Assembly (NCBI RefSeq): GCF_026627925.1 | Contig: NZ_JAPNLE010000009.1 | Coordinates: forward strand, 992,001 to 1,056,000 | Direction: 5' to 3' | Source of the DNA: Cupriavidus sp. D39 | GTDB taxonomy: Bacteria > Pseudomonadota > Gammaproteobacteria > Burkholderiales > Burkholderiaceae | Length of the DNA: 64,000 nucleotides | Shown: positions 37,171-46,774 of the stretch, one piece after another | Position numbering within the stretch: the first letter of the stretch is position 1 | Layout of the letters: each line of letters begins with the position of its first letter | The notes under the pieces: generated by a model | Database searches by the model: none | Told to the model about the DNA's origin: nothing | What the model saw: only the letters and a program-made list of their open reading frames with translations | Position numbers and translations under genes: made by a program

Positions 37171-38424
37171 GTGGAGAACCATCAGAACCCTGATCAGATA
37201 TTGCCAGCGAGGCGCACATTCCTGCGGGGTGCGGCTGCAATTGGCGCACACGCCGCGCTTGGCGGCTTCGCGTTCGACGCAATGGCAGCCGCAAGTGCTA
37301 GCACGGTGGACTTGCCTTTCGATAACGGCACGCGCGAACTGGTGGCATTCCCCCAGAAACGCCCCCTGATCCTTCTGACCAGCCGTCCCCTGCAACTCGA
37401 GACGCCCTTCAGCGTATTCAATGAAGGCGCCATCACGCCAAACGATGCGTTCTTTGTGCGATACCACTGGAGCGGCATTCCCACGTCCATCGATGCAGAC
37501 AGCTACCGGCTGCAAGTGGGCGGCAAGGTTGCCAACCCGTTGGCGTTGTCGCTTGCGGACCTGAAGCAGATGGCCGACCCGGTCGAACTGGTGGCGGTCA
37601 ATCAGTGCTCGGGGAATAGCCGTGGCTTTCTCACCCCGCGCGTCAACGGCGGCCAGCTGGCAAACGGTGCCATGGGCAATGCCAGATGGATGGGGATTCC
37701 GCTGAGAAAGGTACTGGAAAAGGCTGGCGTGCAAGCCGGCGCCGTGCAGGTCAGCTTTGACGGACTGGATCACCCGCCGCTGGACAGCAGTCCGGACTTT
37801 GTGAAAGCGCTGCCTATCGATCACGCGCTGGATGGCGAAGTAATGCTGGCGTGGGGCATGAATGGCGCGGATCTGCCCTTGCTCAATGGCTATCCACTGC
37901 GGCTGGTTGTGCCGGGTCACTATGGTACCTACTGGGTGAAGCACCTTTCGAAGATCCAAGTGCTTGAAGGCGTCTTCGACAGCTTCTGGATGAACGCCGC
38001 CTACCGCGTTCCCGACAATGGCTGCGCATGCGTCGAGCCGGGCACGTCGCCCGCGCGTACGACGCCGATCGGCCGCTTCAACGTGCGCTCCTTCATCACC
38101 AGCCTGCAGACCGGGGGCAAGGTTCCGGCCGGCCATGAGACGGTCGTGCGCGGCATCGCGTTTGACGGCGGGTACGGTGTTTCCGAGGTGGCCTTCTCCT
38201 CCGATGGCGGGCAGACCTGGAACGCAGCGCGCATGGGCAAGGATCTCGGCCGCTACTCCTTCCGGGAGTGGAGCGTGGCCTTCCGCCCCTCGCGCAAGGG
38301 CAGCTACGATCTGCGCGTACGCGCCACCAATCGAATCGGCCAAAGCCAGCCGCTCAACGCGCTCTGGAATCCGGCTGGCTATATGCGCAACGTGGTGGAA
38401 ACCACCCGCGTCAGCGCAATATGA
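37171..38424 (+). CDS. sorA: periplasmic sulfite dehydrogenase, molybdopterin subunit (SorA-like)
   Basis: This is a sulfite-oxidase-family enzyme of 417 residues. A twin-arginine signal (ARRTFLRGAAAIGA) sends it folded to the periplasm. The molybdenum-ligating cysteine is C146 in VNQCSGNSRG. The Mo-cofactor domain runs to about residue 290, and the dimerisation domain ends the protein. It oxidises sulfite to sulfate and passes electrons to cytochrome c. The start is GTG 37171 after AGAGGAGA. The diheme cytochrome gene follows directly, so the pair fits SorAB. SoxC is an alternative, but no other sox genes are present. Confidence 0.9.
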   Translation: MENHQNPDQILPARRTFLRGAAAIGAHAALGGFAFDAMAAASASTVDLPFDNGTRELVAFPQKRPLILLTSRPLQLETPFSVFNEGAITPNDAFFVRYHWSGIPTSIDADSYRLQVGGKVANPLALSLADLKQMADPVELVAVNQCSGNSRGFLTPRVNGGQLANGAMGNARWMGIPLRKVLEKAGVQAGAVQVSFDGLDHPPLDSSPDFVKALPIDHALDGEVMLAWGMNGADLPLLNGYPLRLVVPGHYGTYWVKHLSKIQVLEGVFDSFWMNAAYRVPDNGCACVEPGTSPARTTPIGRFNVRSFITSLQTGGKVPAGHETVVRGIAFDGGYGVSEVAFSSDGGQTWNAARMGKDLGRYSFREWSVAFRPSRKGSYDLRVRATNRIGQSQPLNALWNPAGYMRNVVETTRVSAI

Positions 38425-38432
38425 GGTACAGC

Positions 38433-39068
38433 ATGATGTCTCCTAAACTGGTACGCGCCAGCCTCGCCGCCGCAATGGCAGTCGTGAGCGGCATTCCCGC
38501 TGCCTTTGCACTGGAAGTCACGCTACCCGCGGAAACCGCCAGCTATCGCGCTAGCGAACTCCCCGGATACCGCCTGGTGCAGCAGAACTGCATGACCTGC
38601 CACTCCGCCCAGTACGTGCAAAGCCAGCCGCCTTCTTCTACGCGCGCCTATTGGGAAGCCACGGTGAAGAAGATGAAGAAGCCCTTTGGCGCACCGCTGA
38701 AGGACGAGGACATGCCGGCCATGATCGATTATCTGGTCAAGACCTACGGCGCCGAACGGGGCAAGGACAGCCCGGGAACCGCCGGCGCGCATCCGGCCGT
38801 GCAAGCATCCACAGCGCCGCAGGATGCCAGGAGCCTGCTCAATGCGAACAACTGCACCGCTTGCCACACTGTCGACAAGAAGCTGGTCGGGCCAGCGCTG
38901 CACGATGTCGCGGCGAAGTACGCCGGAAAAGCGGATGCCACCACGCAATTGATGCAGAGCATCCGTGCCGGCGGAAGCGGGAAATGGGGCGCCGTTCCCA
39001 TGCCCGGGTTCCCGCAGCTAAGCGAGGCCGAATTGAAAACCCTGGCAAGCTGGGTGCTCACACAGTAG
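38433..39068 (+). CDS. sorB: c-type cytochrome, electron acceptor of sulfite dehydrogenase (SorB-like)
   Basis: The exported cytochrome has a signal peptide (LAAAMAVVSGIPAAFA) and two heme-binding motifs, CMTCH near residue 52 and CTACH near 145, so it is diheme and longer than the monoheme SorB I know from Starkeya. I chose ATG 38433, seven bases after GAGG. An ATG at 38421 overlaps the sorA stop but lacks a binding site. It would take electrons from the molybdenum subunit and pass them to the respiratory chain. Confidence 0.88.
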   Translation: MMSPKLVRASLAAAMAVVSGIPAAFALEVTLPAETASYRASELPGYRLVQQNCMTCHSAQYVQSQPPSSTRAYWEATVKKMKKPFGAPLKDEDMPAMIDYLVKTYGAERGKDSPGTAGAHPAVQASTAPQDARSLLNANNCTACHTVDKKLVGPALHDVAAKYAGKADATTQLMQSIRAGGSGKWGAVPMPGFPQLSEAELKTLASWVLTQ

Positions 39069-39311
39069 CAACAAGCCTGCGCGGGTTATCGGACAGATCA
39101 CCGACATGGACAACATGCTTGGTCACGCTTTACTCCTGGCTTGCGAGGGGGCGATACGCGGCGTATCTGGCACCACGGCATCCTCCTATTGCGTCGGGCC
39201 ATTACCGGGTCGAATACGAGCGCGCTGGGTTCATGGGGGTTCGATGCCGATACGCAGCCAGCGCACGCGCAGGCTGACCGCTCCGCTGCCTGCCGAGCCG
39301 CGTGGCGGGCG

Positions 39312-40549
39312 CTAGGAGCTACGAATGAATGCACGCACTTGCGGGTATACGCTCTCGCGCCAACGGCTGCCGGCAAAGATGCCATAGTGCCCGCAGCCTG
39401 CAGCGACAATATGTTGCTTGCGCCCGTCCGCGATACCGGTGCACAGTTCGTGCGCTGCCGCGGTCTGGCCAGCCCCCGAAATGTCGTCCAGTTCGCCTTC
39501 GATGGTCAGCAGGGAGGTGGCCGTGATGTCCTGCGGCCGAACCGGCAAACCGTCGATCTCCCAGTTGCCGTTCGCGAGCCGGAACTCCTGAAAGACGTCA
39601 CGAATCGAATCGAGGTAATACTCGGCGGCCATATCGAGCACCGCGTTGTATTCATCGTAGAAGCGCACGTGCGCTTGCGCGTCGTCTGCGGCGCCCTCGA
39701 CCAGGCTCAGGTAATAGTCGTAGTGCGACATCAGGTGACGGTCAGGATTCATCGCCACAAAGCCAGCATGCTGCAGGAAGCCCGGATAGACCTTGCGGCC
39801 GTGTCCTGGGTAGTTCGCCGGCACCGTGTGGATCAGATGATTCTCGAACCACGCGAACGACCTCTCCTGGCCAGGGAATTCACTGCGGTGGGACTGCGGC
39901 GCGCGTCGATCGGGCCGCCCATCATGGTCATGGTCTTGGGCGTCTTCTCGCCAGCGGAGGCCAGCAGGGAAATGGCCGCGAGCACCGGCACCGTGGGCTG
40001 GCTCACCGACACCACATGCAGGTTCTCGGCACCGACGTGGCGGATGAATGCCTGGATGTAATGGATGTAGTCAGCCAGATGGAAGGCGCCGTCCTCAAGC
40101 GGCACCATGCGGGCATCGATCCAGTCGGTCACATAGACCTTATGGTCCTGCAGCAAGGTCTTCACGGTGTCGCGCAGCAGCGTGGCGTGGTGGCCCGATA
40201 ACGGCGCGCACACTAGTACCACCGGCTCGTTCTTGAGCTGCCTGATGGTCTCAGGATCGTCCGCATAGCGCTTGAAGCGCACCAGCCTGCAGAATGGCTT
40301 CTCGATAATCGTCTGCTCGACGATTGGGATCTCGCGGCCATTGGAGCGGACCGACCGGATATCGAAGGACGGTTTCTCGTAGGCCTTGCCGAGCCGGTAC
40401 AGCAATTCGTAGCCGGCCGCCAGCCGAGTAGCGCCGGGTAGAAGGGAAAGCGGACTCGACGGATTGGTCAAGGTCTTGGCCGTTGCCTGCGCCCACGCGG
40501 TGAGTGGTTGTAACAACGAGCGCTGAAATTCATGCAACTGGTAAAGCAT
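39312..40549 (-). pseudogene. phaZ: intracellular polyhydroxybutyrate depolymerase (PhaZ1-like), frameshifted
   Basis: The sequence matches PhaZ1-type depolymerases of Cupriavidus from the first residues (MLYQLHEFQRSLLQPLTAWA) to GCGHYGIFAGSRW near the end. The frame breaks after SPTAVNSLA, at CC 39866-39867 on the plus strand. One extra base gives RSFAWFENHLIHT joined to VPANYPGHGRKVYPGF and a product of about 412 residues. The acid (VEGELDDISG) and histidine (CGHYG) of the triad are present, but position 183, cysteine in PhaZ1, is serine (SVSQPT). It would hydrolyse intracellular PHB granules. It stands alone on the minus strand. Confidence 0.85.
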
Positions 40550-40665
40550 ATTGATTTCCCGGTCGGACAGACTGGCCTGAAGCTAGATTGAAGATTACCC
40601 GCGTGGAAGCCCGGTGTGTCTGCAGCAATAGGCGCTAGCACACAGAAGGCAACGGAAAAGGCAAG

Positions 40666-40689
40666 GGAATCGGCAATGGAATCGGCAAT
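40666..40689. repeat. two tandem 12-bp repeats upstream of phaZ
   Basis: GGAATCGGCAAT occurs twice head to tail (40666-40677 and 40678-40689), roughly 120-140 bp upstream of the phaZ start, between phaZ and the acyl-CoA ligase. It could be a regulator site or chance. Confidence 0.55.
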
Positions 40690-40742
40690 GACGTTATATT
40701 GCAATCACGCGGCTGCCCACTTCCCTTGCCGGCCCTTTACCC

Positions 40743-42416
40743 CTATTCACCCTCCCCCTGCACCAGATCCCGTCGAAGCTGCTTCTTGTCGATTTTCCCG
40801 ACACTGGTCTTCGGGATCCCGGAAACAAAGACGATCCGCTGCGGATCCGGCACGGCATACCGGCTGATGCGCCTGGTTTCCACGTGGCGCTCCAGGTGAC
40901 GGCGAATCTGCTCGACAGTCAGTGCGCTATCGTCGACGCATACCGCGGCCATCGGCCGCTCGCCCCATTTGTCGTCCGGCACCCCGATCACCGCGCATTC
41001 ACGCACGCCGGGAATCTCGCAGATCAGGTTTTCGACCTCGATCGAGGACACCCACTCGCCGCCGGTCTTGATGACGTCCTTGAGACGATCCACCACCTGT
41101 ACGTAGCCGTCCGGGCGCATGACCGCCACATCCTGGGTATGCAGGTATCCACCGGCCCAGAGTGCCTCCGATGCCTCGGGCTGGCCAAGGTAGGACAGCG
41201 TCAGGTATGGCGAGCGCAGCACGATTTCCCCTTGCGTCTTGCCGTCACGCGGCACATCGCGCATCGCGCTGTCGACCACGCGGAAATCCACCAGGGGAAT
41301 CGGCCTGCCGGTCATGCAGCGCATGCGAACGCTCTCATCGATATCGTCGGGAGCGCCTCCGGGCGGGAATTGCGACAGCGCGACAATTGGCCCCGTCTCC
41401 GACATGCCATAGCCGGCAAACACATCGATGCCTTGCGTGACAGCGGCTTTGCAAAGCGAGGCCGATAGCGCGGAGCCGCCGATGACCATCTTCCATCCGC
41501 TAAGATCAGTCTGCTGCTCGCCGGCCTTTTGCAGCAGCATCTGGAGAATGGTGGGCACGCAATGGGAAAAGGTCACCTTCTCCGCCTTGCGCAGGCGTAG
41601 CAGGTTCTCCGGCAAGTAGCGCCCCGGGAGCACGATCTTGAGTCCGAGCATGACGGCAACGTAGGGCATGCCCCATGCCAGCACATGGAACATCGGCGTG
41701 ATGGGCATATAGACGTCTTCGCGGTGGAGCCGCTGGCCATCGCGCGGAGCACATAGCGTGGTCGCCGTGGCGAGCGTATGCAAGACGATCTGGCGGTGGC
41801 TGTAGCTCACGCCTTTCGGATCGCCAGTGGTGCCCGTTGTATAGAAGATGGCCGCCGTGGTCCTCTCGTCGAAATCCCGGAATGCAAACTCGGCCGGTGC
41901 CTGGTCGATCAGCGCCTCGTATTCCCCCGCGACCGGCAGGCTGATCTCCCGCAGCGCCTGACCATCTGCTATCACGATGATCTTGCGCAGGTAGCGCAAT
42001 TCCGAGCGTATCTGCTCCACCAGGGGCAGGAAGTCGGCATGGACCAGGGCTAACTCGGCACCCGAGTCGTTCAGCGTATAGGCAATCTGTTTGGGAGAGA
42101 TGCGCACGTTAACCGTGAAGAGCCTCGCGCCCATCATAGGGATGGCGAAATAGCTCTCCAGGTAGCGGTGGCTGTCCCAATCCATGACCGCAACGGTCGA
42201 CCCTTGTACGACACCCTGTGCATCCAGTGCGCAGGCAAGCCGCCCGATACGCTGGCGGAACTCGCTGAAGGTAAAGCGCCGCTCCCCGCAGTAATTGATT
42301 TCCTGGCTGCCATGGAGGCTGACCGAATTCAGAAGCAGTTGCCCAACAAGCAACGGATAGTCATACGCGGATGGAGTTGCCGACGCATGGCGCGCGGACG
42401 GTTCAAATGCTTGCAT
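40743..42416 (-). CDS. AMP-forming fatty acyl-CoA synthetase
   Basis: The complete 557-residue ligase has the P-loop FYTTGTTGDPKG near residue 193, FHVLAWGMPY near 245, GYGMSETGP near 340, the hinge region VVDRLKDVIKTGGEWVSS near 447 and the catalytic lysine in KTSVGKIDKK near the C-terminus. The start is ATG 42416 after GGAGA. It resembles medium- and long-chain acyl-CoA synthetases of the kind used for fatty or dicarboxylic acids. A Bug receptor gene diverges from it across a 245-bp promoter region, so receptor and ligase may serve the same acid. Unlike the ligase at 7923 it is intact. Confidence 0.92.
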   Translation of the reverse strand: MQAFEPSARHASATPSAYDYPLLVGQLLLNSVSLHGSQEINYCGERRFTFSEFRQRIGRLACALDAQGVVQGSTVAVMDWDSHRYLESYFAIPMMGARLFTVNVRISPKQIAYTLNDSGAELALVHADFLPLVEQIRSELRYLRKIIVIADGQALREISLPVAGEYEALIDQAPAEFAFRDFDERTTAAIFYTTGTTGDPKGVSYSHRQIVLHTLATATTLCAPRDGQRLHREDVYMPITPMFHVLAWGMPYVAVMLGLKIVLPGRYLPENLLRLRKAEKVTFSHCVPTILQMLLQKAGEQQTDLSGWKMVIGGSALSASLCKAAVTQGIDVFAGYGMSETGPIVALSQFPPGGAPDDIDESVRMRCMTGRPIPLVDFRVVDSAMRDVPRDGKTQGEIVLRSPYLTLSYLGQPEASEALWAGGYLHTQDVAVMRPDGYVQVVDRLKDVIKTGGEWVSSIEVENLICEIPGVRECAVIGVPDDKWGERPMAAVCVDDSALTVEQIRRHLERHVETRRISRYAVPDPQRIVFVSGIPKTSVGKIDKKQLRRDLVQGEGE

Positions 42417-42661
42417 AGGAAGTCTCCGTGTAGTGTTTGTGAGTAGCATGCTCCGCCAGCGACGTCGCGCGCCGGCCTGATGCGCTGGATTCTCCCCTAG
42501 TCCCACTCCGCACCCCCCAAGGCAGGGGGCGATGCCACGGACGCCAGGGTAAGAATGCTGGCAAGGGGCCGTTGGGCCTGGTATGCGTTGCCTACGTCTT
42601 TGCGCTTCTTGCAGTACGCAGCCACCAAGCCAGGGCCGCTATCAACAACAAGGAGACACTC

Positions 42662-43657
42662 GTGGAATGCATCAAGTGGTTTGACCGGGGCGGTCGTGCA
42701 CTCATGGCCGCCGGCACCGTGGTCCTGTGCCTCGCTGGCCAGCAGGCAGGCGCCGAAACCTGGCCTGCCAAGCCGGTTCGCATCGTCACGGCTGCGCCCG
42801 CGGGCGGCACCGCCGACATGCTCGCCCGTAGCCTGGCTGACGGGCTGACCAGGCAACTTGGCCAACCCTTTATCGTCGACTCCAAGCCGGGTGGCTTCGG
42901 CGCCATTGCAGTGCAAGACATGCTGGCAGCGCCGCATGATGGCTATACGCTACTGGTCATCCAGGATGGCATCGCGTCCGAAGCCCCTTTCCTGGCCAAG
43001 CAGCGGTTCGACCCCTTCAAGGACATCAAGCCGGTTGCGGAGCTGGCGCGCGGCGGGTTGGTGCTTGTCGGCAATCCCGCCTTGCCCGCCAAGACCCTTG
43101 GCGAGCTGATCTCCTATGTCAAAGCCCATCCCGCCTCGGTCAACTATGCGTCCTACAGCACAGGCATGCTCGGGCATACCATGGGCCCGCAGTTGAATGA
43201 GCTTGCCGGCATCGACATGAGCCATGTGGGCTACAAGGGATCTCCGCCGGCGCTCCAGGATGTGATGGGAGGGCATGTCCCCCTGATGTTCGATGGGACA
43301 GCGACTTCGCTGCCGCTCATCAAGGCTGGCAAACTCCGCGCCTTCGCCGTCAGTTCGCCGAAGCGCCTTGCGACGCTCCCGCAGGTACCCACGTTCACCG
43401 AACTTGGCTACCCTGCGCTTAACCAGCTCGCGTGGATCGGCGTCTGGGTAGCACCTGACGTGCCAGAAGCGATCCAGGACCGCTTGCGTGCGGCAACCCG
43501 CAAGGTGCTTGAATCGGCATCGGTACGGGATCGCATTGCCGAACTCGGCCTGGACGTTGGGGTTCCCAGGAGCCAGGCTGAACTGGGCGCCTCGCTGCGC
43601 ACGGCGCACGATCGCCAGGGCGCACTGCTAAAGGCGATTGACTTCAAGCCAGACTAG
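42662..43657 (+). CDS. Bug/TctC-family periplasmic solute receptor
   Basis: This 331-residue receptor starts at GTG 42662 after AAGGAGA. It has a signal peptide (cleavage near QAGA-ETW) followed by WPAKPVRIVTAAPAGGTADM. DGYTLLVIQDGIASEAPF and GYKGSPPALQDVMGGHVPLM are nearly shared with the receptor at 9301, so these two form a subgroup and may bind similar acids. It is divergent from the acyl-CoA synthetase. In both places where this subgroup occurs, an acyl-CoA ligase gene is adjacent. Confidence 0.9.
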   Translation: MECIKWFDRGGRALMAAGTVVLCLAGQQAGAETWPAKPVRIVTAAPAGGTADMLARSLADGLTRQLGQPFIVDSKPGGFGAIAVQDMLAAPHDGYTLLVIQDGIASEAPFLAKQRFDPFKDIKPVAELARGGLVLVGNPALPAKTLGELISYVKAHPASVNYASYSTGMLGHTMGPQLNELAGIDMSHVGYKGSPPALQDVMGGHVPLMFDGTATSLPLIKAGKLRAFAVSSPKRLATLPQVPTFTELGYPALNQLAWIGVWVAPDVPEAIQDRLRAATRKVLESASVRDRIAELGLDVGVPRSQAELGASLRTAHDRQGALLKAIDFKPD

Positions 43658-43765
43658 CCATACCCGCTCGTACACAATACCGCTAGCCAGGAACGCTTGC
43701 CCATGAACACGCCAAACACAAGCATGGATCTTGTGCCCAGCCTGACAATCGTGCTGTCATTCCCG

Positions 43766-46464
43766 CTACGCGTCGCGCAGCAGGCCTAGCAGTTGCGCCC
43801 TGCGCACGATTTGCTTGCGCGTGCCGGCATCGAGCTTGGCGGACAGATTCTTCAGGTGCCATTTGACGGTCTCTTGCCCGATGCCCATGGCAAGCGCGAT
43901 TTCCTTGTTGGCAAGGTGCCGGGCCAGCAGTTCCAGGACATTGCGCTCTTTCGGCGTCAGCACCATGCTGGGCGCCGCGCGCGGCCCGTCTGCGCCAGTC
44001 GCGGCGAGGGGACGTGCCGCCGGCGCCAGCGTGGCGGGATCAAGACGCCGGGCAACTGTGGATTCAGTCTCGATATCGCGCGCCCAGTCCGCCAGCGCGG
44101 GATGGACGTCGCGCACGCCGCGCGTCACCCCGTATGCCTCCAGCAGGTTCATGGCTTCACGCAGCAAGGCAAGGCTCTTCTCCCCGCAGCGGTCCATGGC
44201 CAGCGCCCGCAGCGCCATGATCTCGATGCGCACGACCTCGCGCTTCATCGCCTCGGCCCCTGCTTCCGCCCGCGTGAGCTGCTGCTGCGCCGCGCGCCAG
44301 TCCTGCTCGGCAATGCACGTATAGGCATGCGCCAGATCCTGAAGCAGGACCAGGTTGCGCTGCCGGATCGGAGACTCGGGCGCGGCGTTGTCTGCAACGA
44401 TCTCATCGATGCGCCGCCGCAGGGTCCGGCACGTCTCCGAGCGAAAACGCCCGCTATGCAGCCGCAACTGCTCTGTCAGGCTGGCCACGCACAGCCTGGG
44501 CAGGTTGCGGGCAATGCCAACCGCATACATGGTCTCGAGCAGGTCGAGAGCGCGATGCTCGACGCCCCTGGCGGCGGCGATGCGGGCCGCCGTGCGGTAA
44601 GCCAGCAGCACCGTGTCTGGCGTCCCGCCACGCTCCAGGACATCCAGGCGATTGGCCAGCAGCGCTGCCGCTTCGTCAACCTGGTCCCGCGCATAAGCGG
44701 CGGCGGCCAGCAAGCCGGCGATCATGCAGGAAAACGGATGGCGCCGGCCCAGCTCTTCGTCGGCGCGGGCCAGTGCCGGGCGCAGCGTGCGCTCCGCCAA
44801 TAGCACCTGTCCCTCGAACAGGTACCCCAGCCCGATGATGTAATCGCGCCAGCGGATCACGTAGCGGTAGGCAAGACTGGCGTCGCCGCGCGGCGCGTTC
44901 TGTTCGTAACGGCGCGCCTTGGCATACTCCCCTGCCGTCAGCGCGCGCACGGCCAGGCGGTTGGCATGCGCCTGCTGCAGCCACGCATCGTTGACGGGCG
45001 GTGCCTCCCCCAGCGATCGAACAGTGCCGCGACGCGGTCCGGCTCGTCCGCGTAGTAGGCCGCGGCGCTCAGGATCAGGTCGATCTCGTAGCGCATGGCA
45101 TCGTCCGGCGTCGCATGGCGCAGGATTTGCCGCACTTGCGCCTCGGCCTGCTGGTGGCGCTCGCTCAGCGCCAGCGCCCATGCCGCCGCTAGGCGCAGGC
45201 GTGGATGCCGGTCCAGCTCGGACTCGGGCAGCCATTCGAGCCATTCGAGCACGGCGGACAACTGGCCGCGCGTGGCGGCGTCATGCAGGCAGCGCTGCGC
45301 CAGGCCGTAGGCAGTCTCGCGCTGGCCGCTGGCGAGCGCGTGGCGCGCGGCAGCCTCGGTCATGCCATGATCGGCAAGCCAGTGCATCGCACGATCGTGC
45401 ATCCCGGCGAGCTCCTGAGCCGGGAGGTCCGCCAGCCGGGTGCGCAGCGCATCGCGTGCCATCGCATGCAGGCGGAACCACTCGCCATGCTGGTCCGAGA
45501 CGACAAACAGCGGCGTGTCACGCATCAGACGCTGCAAACGCTCCTGCGCATCCGGCAACCCCGTCACGGCGTGGCAAAGATCGGCATGCAGCAGCTCGAC
45601 GATCGAGATGCGCGTCAGGAACCCGGTATCCGCATCGGAAAGCCGGGCGAGCAGCGCGGTAACGAAGTGTTCTCGCATGCCTGCGGTACTGCTGGCGAAG
45701 GCATCAATGGCGGCAACGGGATCGGGAGCATGGGCGATTGCCGCCAGCGCGAGTTGCAGGCCGAGCGGCCAGCCCTCGGTCACGTCATGCAACCTGGCGC
45801 AGGCGTCGGCCTCCACGCTGGCCTCAAAGTGCCTGCCGATCAGCGCGATCGTCTCGTCCAGGCGGAAACGCAGCAAGCCGGTATCGACTTTCACGCACTG
45901 GCCATATGGGCCCAGCCGCTCCACGACCGTGTCGAAGCCGCCGCGGGCCGCCACCACGATGCGCAGGTTGGATGGCAAGTTGTTAAGCAGGTAGATCAGC
46001 GCATCGCGGCTAGCGTCCGGCAGCCGCTCGGCCTCATCCAGTATGAGCACGACATCCAGCGCAAGGTGGGCAACCTCGCCCAGCCATGCCGTGAACCCCT
46101 CCAACAGTCCATCGGTTGCCCTCTCGCCTTCCAGCAGCCGTCCGCCGAATGCAGCGCGCCCGCAGCCTGAGCGAATCGCGCTCGTGAGGCTCATCAGCAA
46201 CCGGCGGGGATCGTTGCCCTCATCCAGCGACACCCAGGCCACGGCGCTGCCGCGCATGATGTATTCGCGGTGCCACTGGATCAGCAGGGATGTCTTGCCG
46301 AAGCCGGCAGGCGCTTGCACGATCGTCACGGGCCGGTCAACGAACCGCTCGCTATCCGAACGCAGGCGCGACCGCGCTAGCAGGTGGCGCGGTGCGCGCG
46401 GTGGACTGGTCTTGAGCAGCAGTTCCGATGCTGCGATGCCAGTGCCACTGGTGGGATTTGTCAT
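43766..46464 (-). pseudogene. large LuxR-family ATP-dependent regulator (MalT/LAL type), frameshifted
   Basis: The N-terminal STAND ATPase has Walker A APAGFGKTSLL near residue 50 and a LILDEAERLPDA Walker B-like segment near 130. A long helical repeat region follows, ending in a LuxR helix-turn-helix (LTPKERNVLELLARHLANKE, then GIGQETVKWHLKNLSAKL). The frame breaks within LFDRWG at a CCCCC run (45007-45011). One added base yields about 899 residues, the usual size for this class. ATG 46464 (MTNPTSGTG) is the best start. It diverges from the Usp-hemerythrin gene and may control it or the neighbouring acyl-CoA ligase. Confidence 0.87.
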
Positions 46465-46774
46465 CAAGTAAGCCCGGCAGGCTATGCCGATCAAGTGGGT
46501 TGAGCGTATCCGGCGGGTCAGCCGAAGCGCACGGCCGATGCCGCGGATTATAGCCACGCCGGGTGCATTGCTGGTCGCTCTCAGGGATATCCCTGTGCCC
46601 TATCCCCCCGCTGCTGGGGGAGCCCCCACCGGCGCGCTCCTACCATTCAATCCACAATCAGGACGATCAAACAAGGGACGCAATGCCTGCAACCGACAAC
46701 CCAATCGCTACGACGCCCGGCGTCCATGCACCAACGTCGCCCTAACCCGCTCTAACCAGAAACCGGCCCAGACC
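46465..46774. promoter_or_regulatory. divergent promoter region with a small leader ORF
   Basis: This 310-bp region separates the LuxR-type and Usp-hemerythrin genes. A GC hairpin (TCCCCC ... GGGGGA) lies around 46603-46621. A 20-codon frame at 46683-46745, MPATDNPIATTPGVHAPTSP, has a good ribosome binding site (AAGGGA) and ends 29 bases before the Usp ATG, which itself lacks one. It may be a translational leader. Confidence 0.45.

Noticed and set aside
36445..38343. Long minus-strand open frame opposite YeiH and SorA genes
   Set aside because: Antisense shadow with no recognisable domain.
40666..40689. CRISPR-like repeats
   Set aside because: Only two head-to-tail 12-bp copies without spacers; no array and no cas genes.
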